Positions 1 through 6,715 of a stretch of 12,804 nucleotides of DNA are shown here, piece by piece. Under the pieces are notes generated by a model. The model made no database searches and was not told the origin of the DNA. It saw only the letters and a program-made list of their open reading frames with translations. The translations under genes were made by a program, and so were the position numbers. Origin of the DNA: an uncultured Brevundimonas sp. (GTDB taxonomy: Bacteria > Pseudomonadota > Alphaproteobacteria > Caulobacterales > Caulobacteraceae); contig CAMLNT010000053.1 of the NCBI GenBank assembly GCA_946481425.1, positions 1 through 12,804 of the forward strand, in the 5' to 3' direction. How positions within the stretch are numbered: the first letter of the stretch is position 1; every line of letters begins with the position of its first letter.

Positions 1-496
1 AGTCCTGGTCAACAACGCCGGCATCACGCGCGACGGCTTCTTCCACAAGATGACCCTGGACCAGTGGACCCAGGTCGTCAGCGTGAACATGGACAGCCTG
101 TTCAACATGACCCGTCAGGTTATCGAGGGCATGCGCGAGCGCGGCTTCGGCCGCATCGTCAACATCTCCTCGATCAACGGCCAGAAGGGGCAGGCCGGCC
201 AGACCAACTATTCGGCGGCCAAGTCGGGGATGATCGGCTTCACCAAGGCTCTGGCGCAGGAGAATGCGCGCAAGGGCATCACCGTGAATTGCGTGGCGCC
301 GGGCTACATCAACACCGAGATGATGGATTCCATCCCGGAGAACGTGATGGCCTCCATCGTCGGCAATATCCCGGTGTCGCGTCTGGGCGAGGCCGAGGAA
401 ATCGCCGCCTGCGTCGCCTTCCTCGTGCGCGACGACGCCAGCTTCATCACGGGCTCGACCCTGTCGGTGAACGGCGGCCAGTACATGGTGGGCTGA
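1..496 (+). CDS. phaB: Acetoacetyl-CoA reductase (PhaB-type SDR), 3' part
   Basis: This is the C-terminal 164 residues of a short-chain dehydrogenase. The frame is already open at base 2, so the gene starts before the window, and about 80 N-terminal residues with the nucleotide-binding glycine motif are missing. Visible SDR landmarks are the NNAG motif at the start, the catalytic Ser region (INISSINGQ), the catalytic YSAAK and the downstream PG turn. The protein ends in NGGQYMVG, close to the NGG-x-MG end of PhaB proteins. PhaB reduces acetoacetyl-CoA to (R)-3-hydroxybutyryl-CoA with NADPH in the cytoplasm, the second step of polyhydroxybutyrate synthesis. The main alternative is a FabG paralogue. 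The NGITRD-like segment and the tail favour PhaB. A PHB depolymerase gene at the other end of the window makes PHB metabolism plausible for this organism. Confidence 0.85.
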   Translation, partial: VLVNNAGITRDGFFHKMTLDQWTQVVSVNMDSLFNMTRQVIEGMRERGFGRIVNISSINGQKGQAGQTNYSAAKSGMIGFTKALAQENARKGITVNCVAPGYINTEMMDSIPENVMASIVGNIPVSRLGEAEEIAACVAFLVRDDASFITGSTLSVNGGQYMVG

Positions 497-551
497 GACA
501 GGGCGCCGCACCGCCGCAAATCCGCCGCGCTGACCCATCATTCAGACGGAC

Positions 552-1349
552 ATGGTCGGACGGGCTCCGAAACTTGTGCAGTTTCTGGCGCTCCTTTTCG
601 CTTGCGCGATGGGGGCCGCGCCGGCGCATGCCGATAGTCTGGATATCCGCCGCGAGGTCCAGTCCTTCTGGACGGCGGTTCAGGATGCCCCGTCGCTGCG
701 GGATCGCCTGTTCGGCCGCGGGTCGCGCCGCGAGGAATCGGCCGTCGGCGTCTTCACCACCCAGGGCGGCCCGTCGTTCGTGCTGGACCAGACCGGGTCG
801 CGGCCGATGCTGCGCTACGAGGGCTCCAGCGAGATCTGGGTGCTCCGGCCCGCGGCCGGCGTCCGCGGCGACATCTACTATCGCAACGACGTGGGCGAGG
901 TGGTGCTGCGCGCCACGCGTCTGGGCGGCCTGACCCTCTATACGGCGTCAAGCCCGGGCGGCATGGCCTGCGCGCTGGACCGTGCGGCCCAGCCGCTGCG
1001 GATGCGCCAGCACGATGTGCGCACCCTGTTCCGGCACCTGCTGCTGGAAGCCGCGCGCGGCGGCATGGCGGCGCGGCGTCAGGGCCTGGAAATCTCGGCC
1101 CACGACGTCGACGAGAATTCCGCCGCCATCGTGGGCGACACCGCCACGGTCACCGTGGACGCCATTGTGCGGGTGGCGGCGCGGGATAACGGGCGCGAGC
1201 GGCTGACCAACCTCGAGACCATCGTGATCGATTTCGGCACCGCCCCCAACGTGCGCCGCGAAGGCACGCGCCTGATCGTGACGGTCACTCCGCGCCTGGG
1301 TCCGGCCGGCCGGCCGTCGTCGGCGCGCGTGATGCGGGCGCTCGGCTAG
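552..1349 (+). CDS. Exported DUF4908-type hypothetical protein
   Basis: The predicted protein has 265 residues. Residues 1-27 look like a Sec signal peptide: a short basic N-terminus, a hydrophobic core (LVQFLALLFACAMGAA) and an AHA cleavage site before DSLD. The mature part has no Cys-rich or catalytic motif I can name. It looks beta-rich, with alternating segments such as the IWVLRPAAGVRGDIYYRND stretch and a C-terminal RLIVTVTPRLGP strand. Length and character fit DUF4908, which I recall as a family largely confined to Caulobacter and Brevundimonas; that assignment is from memory. The start is the first ATG in frame and gives a complete signal peptide, although the ribosome binding site is weak. 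The gene lies 55 bp after the reductase on the same strand and faces gloB across 54 bp. Its function is unknown, probably periplasmic or envelope. Confidence 0.75.
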   Translation: MVGRAPKLVQFLALLFACAMGAAPAHADSLDIRREVQSFWTAVQDAPSLRDRLFGRGSRREESAVGVFTTQGGPSFVLDQTGSRPMLRYEGSSEIWVLRPAAGVRGDIYYRNDVGEVVLRATRLGGLTLYTASSPGGMACALDRAAQPLRMRQHDVRTLFRHLLLEAARGGMAARRQGLEISAHDVDENSAAIVGDTATVTVDAIVRVAARDNGRERLTNLETIVIDFGTAPNVRREGTRLIVTVTPRLGPAGRPSSARVMRALG

Positions 1350-1403
1350 TTCAGAAAAAGGTCAGGCCGTTCTGTCCCGAACAGGTCAGATGGCGCCCTT
1401 CGT

Positions 1404-2153
1404 TCAGCCCCGGAATTCATCCTTGGCCGCGCGCAGCGCCGCGAAGGCCTCGACCGGCGTCAGCTCCGGGCGGATCAGCGGCGCCCTGAGGAACGGGTTG
1501 GTCGCCTTCTCCAGACCCAGGCTCGTCGGCACGGTCGCCTCGCCCCGCTCGCGGGCGGCGAAGACCGCGTCGGCCCGCTCGCGGACGGCGGTGTCCGCAT
1601 CGACGCTGAGCGCAAAGCGGGCGTTGGAGGCCGTGTATTCGTGGGCGCAATACAGGCGGGTATCGTCCGGAAGCTCGGAGAGACGCCGGAGGCTCTCCCA
1701 CATCTGGTCGGGCGTCCCCTCGAACAGGCGGCCGCAACCCAGCGCGAACAGGCTGTCGCCGACGAAGGCGACGCCGTCCGCCCGCGACCACCAGGCGACG
1801 TGGCCCAGCGTATGGCCGCCGACGTCGAGGATTTCGAAGATCGTGTCGCCCAACGCCACCCGGTCGCCGCCAGACACGACCTGATCCAGCGGCGCGATGC
1901 GGCGGACCTCCTCGGGACCGACGATCCGGCAGCCGGTCTCGGCCTGGAGCCGCGCATTGCCGCCGGCGTGATCGGGATGCCAGTGGGTGTTGAAGACGAA
2001 ATCCAGGCGGCCCCAGCCGCTGGCCTCCAGATCCGTGAGGATCGCATCGGCGTCAGGCGTGTCGATCGTGGCGACCTGGCCCGTCGCCGCGTCGCGGATC
2101 AGGAAGCCGTAGTTGTCGGACAGGCAGGGGAACTGGCGGATCGAGAGGGTCAT
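1404..2153 (-). CDS. gloB: Hydroxyacylglutathione hydrolase (glyoxalase II)
   Basis: This is a 249-residue metallo-beta-lactamase-fold enzyme. The metal-binding THxHxDH motif is intact (H57, H59, D61, H62), with further ligands at H114 (GGHTLGH), D133 (VGDSLF) and H171 (CAHEYT). The C-terminal part carries NPFLR, typical of the glyoxalase II C-terminal domain that binds glutathione. The length matches the family (about 250). The enzyme hydrolyses S-lactoylglutathione to lactate and glutathione, the second step of methylglyoxal detoxification in the cytosol. The ATG start lies only 18 bp from the divergent methyltransferase gene and has no strong Shine-Dalgarno sequence. Divergent pairing of gloB with a SAM methyltransferase is, as I recall, common in alphaproteobacteria. 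No key residue is missing. Confidence 0.95.
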   Translation of the reverse strand: MTLSIRQFPCLSDNYGFLIRDAATGQVATIDTPDADAILTDLEASGWGRLDFVFNTHWHPDHAGGNARLQAETGCRIVGPEEVRRIAPLDQVVSGGDRVALGDTIFEILDVGGHTLGHVAWWSRADGVAFVGDSLFALGCGRLFEGTPDQMWESLRRLSELPDDTRLYCAHEYTASNARFALSVDADTAVRERADAVFAARERGEATVPTSLGLEKATNPFLRAPLIRPELTPVEAFAALRAAKDEFRG

Positions 2154-2171
2154 CTGCTCTATATAGGTCCG
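2154..2171. promoter_or_regulatory. Symmetric divergent promoter candidate (TATATA)
   Basis: The whole spacer between the start codons of gloB (-) and the methyltransferase gene (+) is 18 bp. It consists of 6 bp, the self-complementary hexamer TATATA (2160-2165), and 6 bp. Read on either strand, TATATA sits where a -10 element would place transcription initiation at or next to the A of the ATG. Both mRNAs could therefore be leaderless. Both genes lack a good ribosome binding site, which fits. No convincing -35 is visible on either side, so this remains a candidate. Confidence 0.4.
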
Positions 2172-2939
2172 ATGCGTCGCGACGTGACCGAGATTCGCCG
2201 CTTCTATTCGACGCCTCTGGGCGCCGCCGCCGTGCGGCTGATCGGGGCGAAGCTGGCGGACGCCTGGGGCTCAACCGCAGGGCAGGATGTGCTGGGGCTG
2301 GGCTATGCCACGCCGTGGCTGGACGGGATGACCGACGCCCGCCGGGCCGTGGCCGCGATGCCTTTTGGCCAGGGGGCGGCCGCCTGGCCGAGCGCGGGGC
2401 GATGCCGCACCGCCCTGGTCGAGGACGACTGCCTGCCCTTCGCCACGGGCCTGTTCGACCGGGTGCTCGCCGTCCACGCCCTGGAGGAGGCCAGCGATCC
2501 GCTGCAGATGGTGCGCGATCTCGGCCGGGTGCTGGCGCCCAACGGGCGGCTGGTGCTGGTGGTGGCCGGGCGCGGCGGCTTGTGGGCGAGGGCCGAGAAC
2601 ACCCCCTTCGGCCACGGGCGGCCCTATACGCGCAGTCAGCTGGAGGGCCTGGTTCGGGCGGCCGAGCTGGAGCCCTTTGCCTGGTCGCAGGCCCTGTTCT
2701 GCCCGCCCTGGACGCGCCTGACCGGCTTGGCCGATGCGATGGAGACCTGGGGCGCCCGCCTGATCCCGGGCGCGGGCGGGGTGGTCATGCTGGAGGCGGT
2801 GAAGACGACGCTGGCGCTGAGGCCGCAGGTCGTCGCCGAGCCGGCACGGGCCCGCCGCCGTGAGGCCCTGTCGCCGCAGCCGGCCGGATTCAGCCCGCCG
2901 GAGCCCGCCAAGATGGAAATCGGGCGCGAACGCGATTAA
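2172..2939 (+). CDS. Class I SAM-dependent methyltransferase
   Basis: The predicted protein has 255 residues. It shows a degenerate Rossmann motif I (QDVLGLGYATP, residues 38-47). The later class I strand-helix pattern is clear: LFDRVLAVHALEEASDP (residues 94-110), then DLGRVLAPNGRLVLVV (116-131), which matches the post-motif GG/NGRL region of Methyltransf_11-type enzymes. The substrate is unknown. The C-terminal 40 residues are Pro/Arg-rich and probably disordered. The reading frame is open far upstream inside gloB, but the ATG at 2172 is chosen because it gives the usual N-terminus (RRFYSTPLG) and does not overlap the divergent gene. The sixA-like gene follows 10 bp downstream, so this gene probably heads an operon running to pyrD. 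Confidence 0.85.
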   Translation: MRRDVTEIRRFYSTPLGAAAVRLIGAKLADAWGSTAGQDVLGLGYATPWLDGMTDARRAVAAMPFGQGAAAWPSAGRCRTALVEDDCLPFATGLFDRVLAVHALEEASDPLQMVRDLGRVLAPNGRLVLVVAGRGGLWARAENTPFGHGRPYTRSQLEGLVRAAELEPFAWSQALFCPPWTRLTGLADAMETWGARLIPGAGGVVMLEAVKTTLALRPQVVAEPARARRREALSPQPAGFSPPEPAKMEIGRERD

Positions 2940-2949
2940 GCGCTTGGCC

Positions 2950-3444
2950 ATGCGCCGACTGATCCTGATGCGTCACGCCGAGGCCGAGCCGTCGTCCCCG
3001 ACGGGAGACTTCGACCGGGCCCTGTCCAGCCGCGGACGTAGCGACGCCGAAGCGATGGGGCGCGCCCTGGCCGCGCGGGGCCTGCGTCCCGACCTGGCCC
3101 TGGTGTCCGAGGCCCGGCGCGCGCAACAGACCTGGGACGAGGCGAGCCATGCCTTCGGCGACGTCGTCACCGAGACCGACCGCGCCATCTATGAGGCGGG
3201 CCCCGAGGAGCTGCGCCACATGATCGAGGCGGCCGAGGAGCGTTCGGGCACCCTGGTGCTGGTCGGGCACAATCCCGCGGTCCACCGGCTGGCGGTCGAT
3301 CTGATGATCGAACAGGCCGCGGCGCCCTCCACCCTGGAACGCCTGACGGGCGGCTTCCCGCCGGGGGCGGCGGTCATCTTCATGGCCGACATGGCCGGGC
3401 GCCTGACCTACGACGGATTCCTCAGGCCCGGCGACCTGTCGTGA
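2950..3444 (+). CDS. SixA-type histidine phosphatase
   Basis: This is a 164-residue histidine phosphatase superfamily protein. The RHG-type motif is at residues 8-10 (R8-H9-A), where H9 would be the phospho-acceptor. A second motif, SEARRAQQT, supplies the conserved arginine (residues 53-61). The second catalytic His is H107 in VLVGHNP. The short length and the MRHAEAE start match SixA, which in E. coli removes phosphate from histidine on HPt-type proteins. The target here cannot be told from sequence, and other small-molecule or phosphoprotein substrates are possible. The start at 2950 puts the RHA motif at the N-terminus as the family expects. The TGA stop overlaps the GTG start of the next gene (GTGA), indicating translational coupling. 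Confidence 0.85.
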   Translation: MRRLILMRHAEAEPSSPTGDFDRALSSRGRSDAEAMGRALAARGLRPDLALVSEARRAQQTWDEASHAFGDVVTETDRAIYEAGPEELRHMIEAAEERSGTLVLVGHNPAVHRLAVDLMIEQAAAPSTLERLTGGFPPGAAVIFMADMAGRLTYDGFLRPGDLS

Positions 3445-3779
3445 GGCCGATCTACAAGATCGTCAGCGTGGACGAATGGCGGGCCGCCGAGGCGGCGGGC
3501 GCCTTCGAGGGCTCCGCCGTCGATCTGGCCGACGGCTACATCCACTTCTCCGAAGCCGGCCAGCTGCGCGAGACGGCGCGCAAGCATTTCGCCGGGCGCG
3601 ACGACCTGTTGCTCGTCACCATAGACGCCGATCGGCTGGACCCTCAGCCGATCTGGGAGCCGTCGCGGGGCGGGGCCCTATTTCCGCATCTGTATGCCCC
3701 CCTGCCCGTCTCGGCGGCGGTCGAGGTGCGCGCGCTCGTGGTCGATGACGAGGCCACTGCCCTGAAGGATTTCGGCTGA
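3441..3779 (+). CDS. DUF952 family protein
   Basis: This is a 112-residue protein with the marks of DUF952: DGYIHFS at residues 31-37, WEPSRGG at 72-78 and FPHLYAPL at 81-88. Length is typical. The family has no firmly established activity; conserved His, Ser and Arg residues suggest a small ligand- or nucleotide-binding enzyme, which is inference only. The GTG start overlaps the sixA-like stop by 4 bases, and the TGA stop overlaps the pyrD ATG by one base (TGATG). The three genes are probably made from one mRNA with coupled translation. GTG is preferred because later in-frame starts would remove conserved sequence. Confidence 0.88.
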   Translation: MRPIYKIVSVDEWRAAEAAGAFEGSAVDLADGYIHFSEAGQLRETARKHFAGRDDLLLVTIDADRLDPQPIWEPSRGGALFPHLYAPLPVSAAVEVRALVVDDEATALKDFG

Positions 3780-4825
3780 TGAGCGTGCAGGACGCGGTCA
3801 CAGCCCTCCTGCGCACGCTGGATCCCGAGACGGCGCATCGACTGGCGCTCGATGGCCTGGCCTGGGGTCTGGGCCCGCGCGACACCGCGCCGGACGATCC
3901 GGTGCTGGCCGTGAACCTCGCGGGCCTTTACCTGCCCAATCCCGTCGGACTGGCGGCCGGTTTCGACAAGGACGCCCGCGTTCCCGACGCGCTGCTCGCG
4001 TGCGGCTTTGGCATGATCGAACTCGGTGGCGTGACGCCGCGTCCCCAGCCCGGCAATCCAAGGCCGCGCGTGTTCCGCCTGAGCGAGGACCGGGCGATCA
4101 TCAACCGCATGGGCTTCAACAACCAGGGCCTGGACCGGTTCGCGCACAATCTTCTGAGGCGTCGGCGCACCGGGGTCGTCGGGGTCAATCTCGGGGCCAA
4201 CAAGGACGCCGATGACCGCTCGCAGGACTACGTCACCGGCCTGACGCGCCTGTGGCCGCTGGCCGACTATTTCGCCGTCAACATCTCTTCGCCGAACACC
4301 CCGGGGCTGCGCGCGCTCCAGGCCGAAGACGCGCTGGACGACCTGCTCGGCCGGCTGGGCGAAGCGCGCGCCAGGCTGGCGGCGCCGAACAAGCCGGTCT
4401 TCCTGAAGGTCGCGCCGGACCTCACCGAGGGGGAGGTCCCGGCCATGGTCGAGGCCTGCCTGCGGCATCGGATGGACGGGCTCATTGTGTCCAACACGAC
4501 CCTCGCACGGCCCGCCACCTTGCGGTCGGCCCAGGCCCACGAAACCGGCGGCCTCTCTGGCGCGCCGCTGATGGAAGCCTCGACGCGAGTGCTGGGCTGG
4601 TTCCGCGAAGCGTCGAAAGGCGCGCTCCCGCTGGTCGGTGTCGGAGGCATCGCTTCGGGCGCGGACGCCTACGCCAAGATCCGGGCGGGCGCGACGGCGG
4701 TTCAGCTTTATTCCGCGCTCGTGTTCGAGGGGCCGGGGCTGGTGACGCGCATCAAGGCCGATCTGGCGGCCCGGCTGAAGGCCGACGGGTTCACGAGCGT
4801 CGCCGAGGCCGTCGGGGCCGGATGA
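3779..4825 (+). CDS. pyrD: Dihydroorotate dehydrogenase (quinone), class 2
   Basis: This 348-residue enzyme oxidises dihydroorotate to orotate, the fourth step of pyrimidine synthesis, passing electrons through FMN to membrane quinone. Class 2 features are the N-terminal helical segment (residues 1-40) that forms the quinone tunnel and membrane contact, and a catalytic serine, S171, in NISSPNTPGLR (168-178). Other landmarks are NPVGLAAGFDKDA (54-66), INRMGFNNQG (108-117), VNLGANKD (136-143), KVAPDL (210-215), SNTT (238-241), GGLSG (257-261) and the FMN phosphate site VGVGGIASG (286-294). Length is normal and no catalytic residue is lost. The ATG overlaps the DUF952 stop by one base and has an AAGGA Shine-Dalgarno sequence just upstream. 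It is part of the run 2172-5357. Confidence 0.97.
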   Translation: MSVQDAVTALLRTLDPETAHRLALDGLAWGLGPRDTAPDDPVLAVNLAGLYLPNPVGLAAGFDKDARVPDALLACGFGMIELGGVTPRPQPGNPRPRVFRLSEDRAIINRMGFNNQGLDRFAHNLLRRRRTGVVGVNLGANKDADDRSQDYVTGLTRLWPLADYFAVNISSPNTPGLRALQAEDALDDLLGRLGEARARLAAPNKPVFLKVAPDLTEGEVPAMVEACLRHRMDGLIVSNTTLARPATLRSAQAHETGGLSGAPLMEASTRVLGWFREASKGALPLVGVGGIASGADAYAKIRAGATAVQLYSALVFEGPGLVTRIKADLAARLKADGFTSVAEAVGAG

Positions 4826-4829
4826 AACC

Positions 4830-5357
4830 ATGCGCGGCCCACGGCGTTTTCGGCGCATGGAAGGCCCAACCCAGACCCTGATGATCGTCGGCGTCGCCGG
4901 CTCGGTCATCTCCGCCGCCTTCGGCGCCCTGGCCGGCGCCGGGCTACGTATTCCGCCACCCGTCGAAGAGGTGCGCTACGGCGCCGTCAGCCTGTCGGCG
5001 GACGATCTCTTCCTCGCGTCGGCGCCTGCCTATCCCCAGTGGGCTCCCGAACCGCTGTATCCTCGCGCCGAGCGCGATCCGGTCGACGCCTTCGCCGCCG
5101 CCTGGGACGCGGCGATGATGGACGCGCCGCGTGGCCCGCAGCCCGCGGTGTTCGGCCCCCCGTCCGATCTGCCGCCACCTTATGAGGTGCGGCTTGAGGG
5201 CGAGGCCCGGGCCGCCGAAGCCCGGGCGGCCGAGGCGCAACGGTACGCGCCGCAGGTCCAGCCCGTCGCCTATGCGGCGGAGCGCTCCGAGCGTTACGTT
5301 GAACCGGCGCGCTACAGTTCTCGACCGCAGACCGAAGACGGCAAGGCCGCCTACTGA
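4830..5357 (+). CDS. Membrane-anchored Ala/Pro-rich hypothetical protein
   Basis: The predicted protein has 175 residues and I recognise no family. Residues 17-39 form one hydrophobic segment rich in Gly and Ala (LMIVGVAGSVISAAFGALAG), so it is probably anchored by a single N-terminal helix. The rest is rich in Pro, Ala, Glu, Arg and Tyr and looks mostly disordered. It includes a small Ala-Arg-Glu repeat at about residues 125-137 and Tyr/Arg-rich C-terminal sequence. The start could be 4830, 4 bp after the pyrD stop, or the in-frame ATG at 4857, which would put the hydrophobic segment nearer the end. The basic residues before the helix (RGPRRFRR) favour 4830 and a C-terminus outside the cytoplasm. 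It converges on the HNH gene with only 3 bp between the stop codons. Confidence 0.7.
   Translation: MRGPRRFRRMEGPTQTLMIVGVAGSVISAAFGALAGAGLRIPPPVEEVRYGAVSLSADDLFLASAPAYPQWAPEPLYPRAERDPVDAFAAAWDAAMMDAPRGPQPAVFGPPSDLPPPYEVRLEGEARAAEARAAEAQRYAPQVQPVAYAAERSERYVEPARYSSRPQTEDGKAAY
5202..5231 (+). repeat. 15-bp in-frame tandem repeat (two copies)
   Basis: Two adjacent 15-bp units differ at two positions: GAGGCCCGGGCCGCC and GAAGCCCGGGCGGCC. Each encodes Glu-Ala-Arg-Ala-Ala inside the hypothetical gene at 4830. The array also contains a 7-bp inverted repeat (GGCCGCC at 5210-5216 with GGCGGCC at 5225-5231). Both differences are synonymous third-position changes. Confidence 0.8.
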
Positions 5358-5360
5358 GGC

Positions 5361-5924
5361 TCAGGCCTCCAGCTCGATGTCCCAGTAGAGGTAGTCGAGC
5401 CAGCTCTCATGCAGATAGTGGGGCGGGAAGCGCCGCCCCAGCGCCTGAAGGCGCCAGGCGGACGGGCGCTCGGGCCGGCTGCGCGGCGGCATCCCGGCCT
5501 CGACCGGCGTGCGGCCGCCCTTCCTGAGATTGCAGGGGGCGCAGGCCGTGACGATGTTTTCCCAGGTTGTCTTGCCGCCCTGGGAGCGCGGGATGACGTG
5601 ATCGAAGGTCATGTCGCCGCCGCCGACACCACAGTACTGGCAGGCGAACTGGTCGCGCAGGAACAGGTTGAAGCGGGTGAAGGCCGGGGAGCGGTCCTGA
5701 TCGACAAAGTCCTTGAGCGAGACCACGCTCGGCAGGCGGAACTCCATCGAGGGCGACCGAACCACCTTGTCATAGGTGGAAACCACGTCGACCCGATCCT
5801 GCCAGACCGCCTTGATGACGTCCTGCCAGGACCACAGCGAGAGCGGATAATAGGAGAGGGGCCGGAAGTCGGCGTTCAGCACAAGCGCCGGCCAGCCCGA
5901 AGGCGGTTTCGTCAGGACCTGCAT
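5361..5924 (-). CDS. HNH endonuclease family protein
   Basis: The predicted protein has 187 residues. The HNH/zinc core lies at residues 95-138: CQYC (C95, C98), then TFDHVIPRSQGG with the catalytic-type H109, TWENIVTACAPCN (N123, C128, C131) and RKGGRT. These are the features of the widespread McrA-like HNH family (COG1403 type), which cuts or nicks DNA. The role of this conserved single-copy form is not established. The N-terminal part (VLNADFRPLSYYPLSLWSWQDVIKAV) is also typical of this subfamily. There is no partner methylase or restriction component nearby, so a restriction system is unlikely. A Shine-Dalgarno sequence (GGAG) lies about 8 bases before the ATG. DNA repair (the AlkA-type gene) is encoded nearby on the same strand, but a functional link is only inference. 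Confidence 0.9.
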   Translation of the reverse strand: MQVLTKPPSGWPALVLNADFRPLSYYPLSLWSWQDVIKAVWQDRVDVVSTYDKVVRSPSMEFRLPSVVSLKDFVDQDRSPAFTRFNLFLRDQFACQYCGVGGGDMTFDHVIPRSQGGKTTWENIVTACAPCNLRKGGRTPVEAGMPPRSRPERPSAWRLQALGRRFPPHYLHESWLDYLYWDIELEA

Positions 5925-6058
5925 GGGCCCCGCTCCGCATCTGTCACGCGATCACGACTGAAGACACGCCCCCGTCACGCTCGATCCCCTGCGGAGCGCA
6001 AGGCCCCGCGCGAATCAGAGTGTAAGCCGGGAACGGCGACGCGCCTATGACGGCGCGC
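5925..6058. other. Intergenic region upstream of HNH gene
   Basis: These 134 bp separate the start of the HNH gene from the stop of the TRIC-type gene, both on the minus strand. They should hold the HNH promoter and possibly a terminator for the gene before it. One GANTC site (GAATC, 6012-6016) is present. A 6-bp inverted repeat, CGCGCC/GGCGCG (6040-6057), lies just after the TRIC stop but has no T-run, so it is a weak terminator candidate. No small ORF or RNA gene is apparent. Confidence 0.35.
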
Positions 6059-6715
6059 TTACGACGGCGCGTCGGGCCCTTCGCGCGGTCCCGCCGGAAA
6101 GGCCGGGAGGCTCCAGCCCCACCTCAAGGCCCCCGCCCGCAACCCAAAACCGAGGATCACCCCGACGGCCGAGGCGACGAAGACGCTGACTTCCAGCGAG
6201 CGCAGAGCGACGAAGGCCGTGGCGGCGGCCAGCGCCGCCGAGACGGTGATCTCCCGATGCAGCAGGATCGACGGCTGACCAGCGAGGAGGTCGCGCACCA
6301 CGCCGCCGAAACAGGCGGTCAGCCCGCCCATGACGATGCAGATCAGGGGCGGCACGCCATAGGCCATCGACTTGGCCGCCCCGAGCACGCCGTAGGCCGC
6401 CAGACCCACGGCATCCAGCCAGTAGAGCGCCGTCAGGCGCCAGCCGCGCCCGCCCACGAACCAGACCCCGACTGCCGCGGCGAGCGCGACCGCGACATAG
6501 CGCCAGTCCTGGACCCAGAAGACCGGCGCGCCGATCAGGAGGTCGCGAAGCGTGCCGCCTCCGACGCCCGTCACCGCGGCGAAGAAGGCGATGGTCACCA
6601 GATCCTGGCGCAGGCGCGCGCCGGCGAGCGCACCGGTCGCGGCGAAGACGGCCATGCCGGCGAAGTCGAGCACCGTCAGGGTCGGCCCGATAAGTGGCAT
6701 CTCGGCCGGGATCAT
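6059..6715 (-). CDS. TRIC/UPF0126 family membrane protein (YicG-like)
   Basis: The predicted protein has 218 residues and is almost entirely hydrophobic, with about seven membrane segments. It is built of two internal repeats. Each has a helix beginning with LDxxG (LDFAGMAVFAATGAL at 16-30; LDAVGLAAYGVLGA at 100-113), followed by a Gly-rich kinked helix ending in Arg-Asp (GVGGGTLRDLLIG at 50-62; GGVVRDLLAGQP at 137-148). This duplicated GGxxRD pattern defines the bacterial trimeric intracellular cation channel family, formerly UPF0126. Prokaryotic members conduct potassium, and some homologues are annotated as glycine transporters. The frame opens 60 bases earlier, but the ATG at 6715 is chosen because it overlaps the glycosylase stop as ATGA, is preceded by AGGG, and gives the usual length. 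It is co-transcribed with the glycosylase gene. Confidence 0.92.
   Translation of the reverse strand: MIPAEMPLIGPTLTVLDFAGMAVFAATGALAGARLRQDLVTIAFFAAVTGVGGGTLRDLLIGAPVFWVQDWRYVAVALAAAVGVWFVGGRGWRLTALYWLDAVGLAAYGVLGAAKSMAYGVPPLICIVMGGLTACFGGVVRDLLAGQPSILLHREITVSAALAAATAFVALRSLEVSVFVASAVGVILGFGLRAGALRWGWSLPAFPAGPREGPDAPS

Noticed and set aside
1369..1382. LexA-type box, GTTC-N6-GAAC
   Set aside because: Alphaproteobacterial SOS boxes are direct repeats GTTC-N7-GTTC. This is an inverted repeat with 6-bp spacing, between convergent gene ends where no promoter is needed.
1359..1389. Two copies of AGGTCAG between DUF4908 gene and gloB
   Set aside because: Seven bases only, in a short convergent spacer, with no further symmetry.
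1641..2171. N-terminal extension of the methyltransferase into gloB
   Set aside because: The extra 177 residues are antisense to gloB and unlike any methyltransferase N-terminus; the ATG at 2172 gives the normal protein.
3644..4909. Long minus-strand open frame across pyrD
   Set aside because: Shadow frame of pyrD codon bias with Arg-rich composition and no domain signature.
5361..5924. Restriction or defence system around the HNH gene
   Set aside because: Neighbours are a channel protein, a DNA glycosylase and a hypothetical protein; there is no methylase, helicase or toxin-antitoxin partner, and this HNH subfamily is a common core gene.
6040..6057. CGCGCC/GGCGCG hairpin as terminator of the TRIC-type gene
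   Set aside because: Six-bp stem without a T-run; such pairs are common in GC-rich DNA. Noted only in the intergenic entry.
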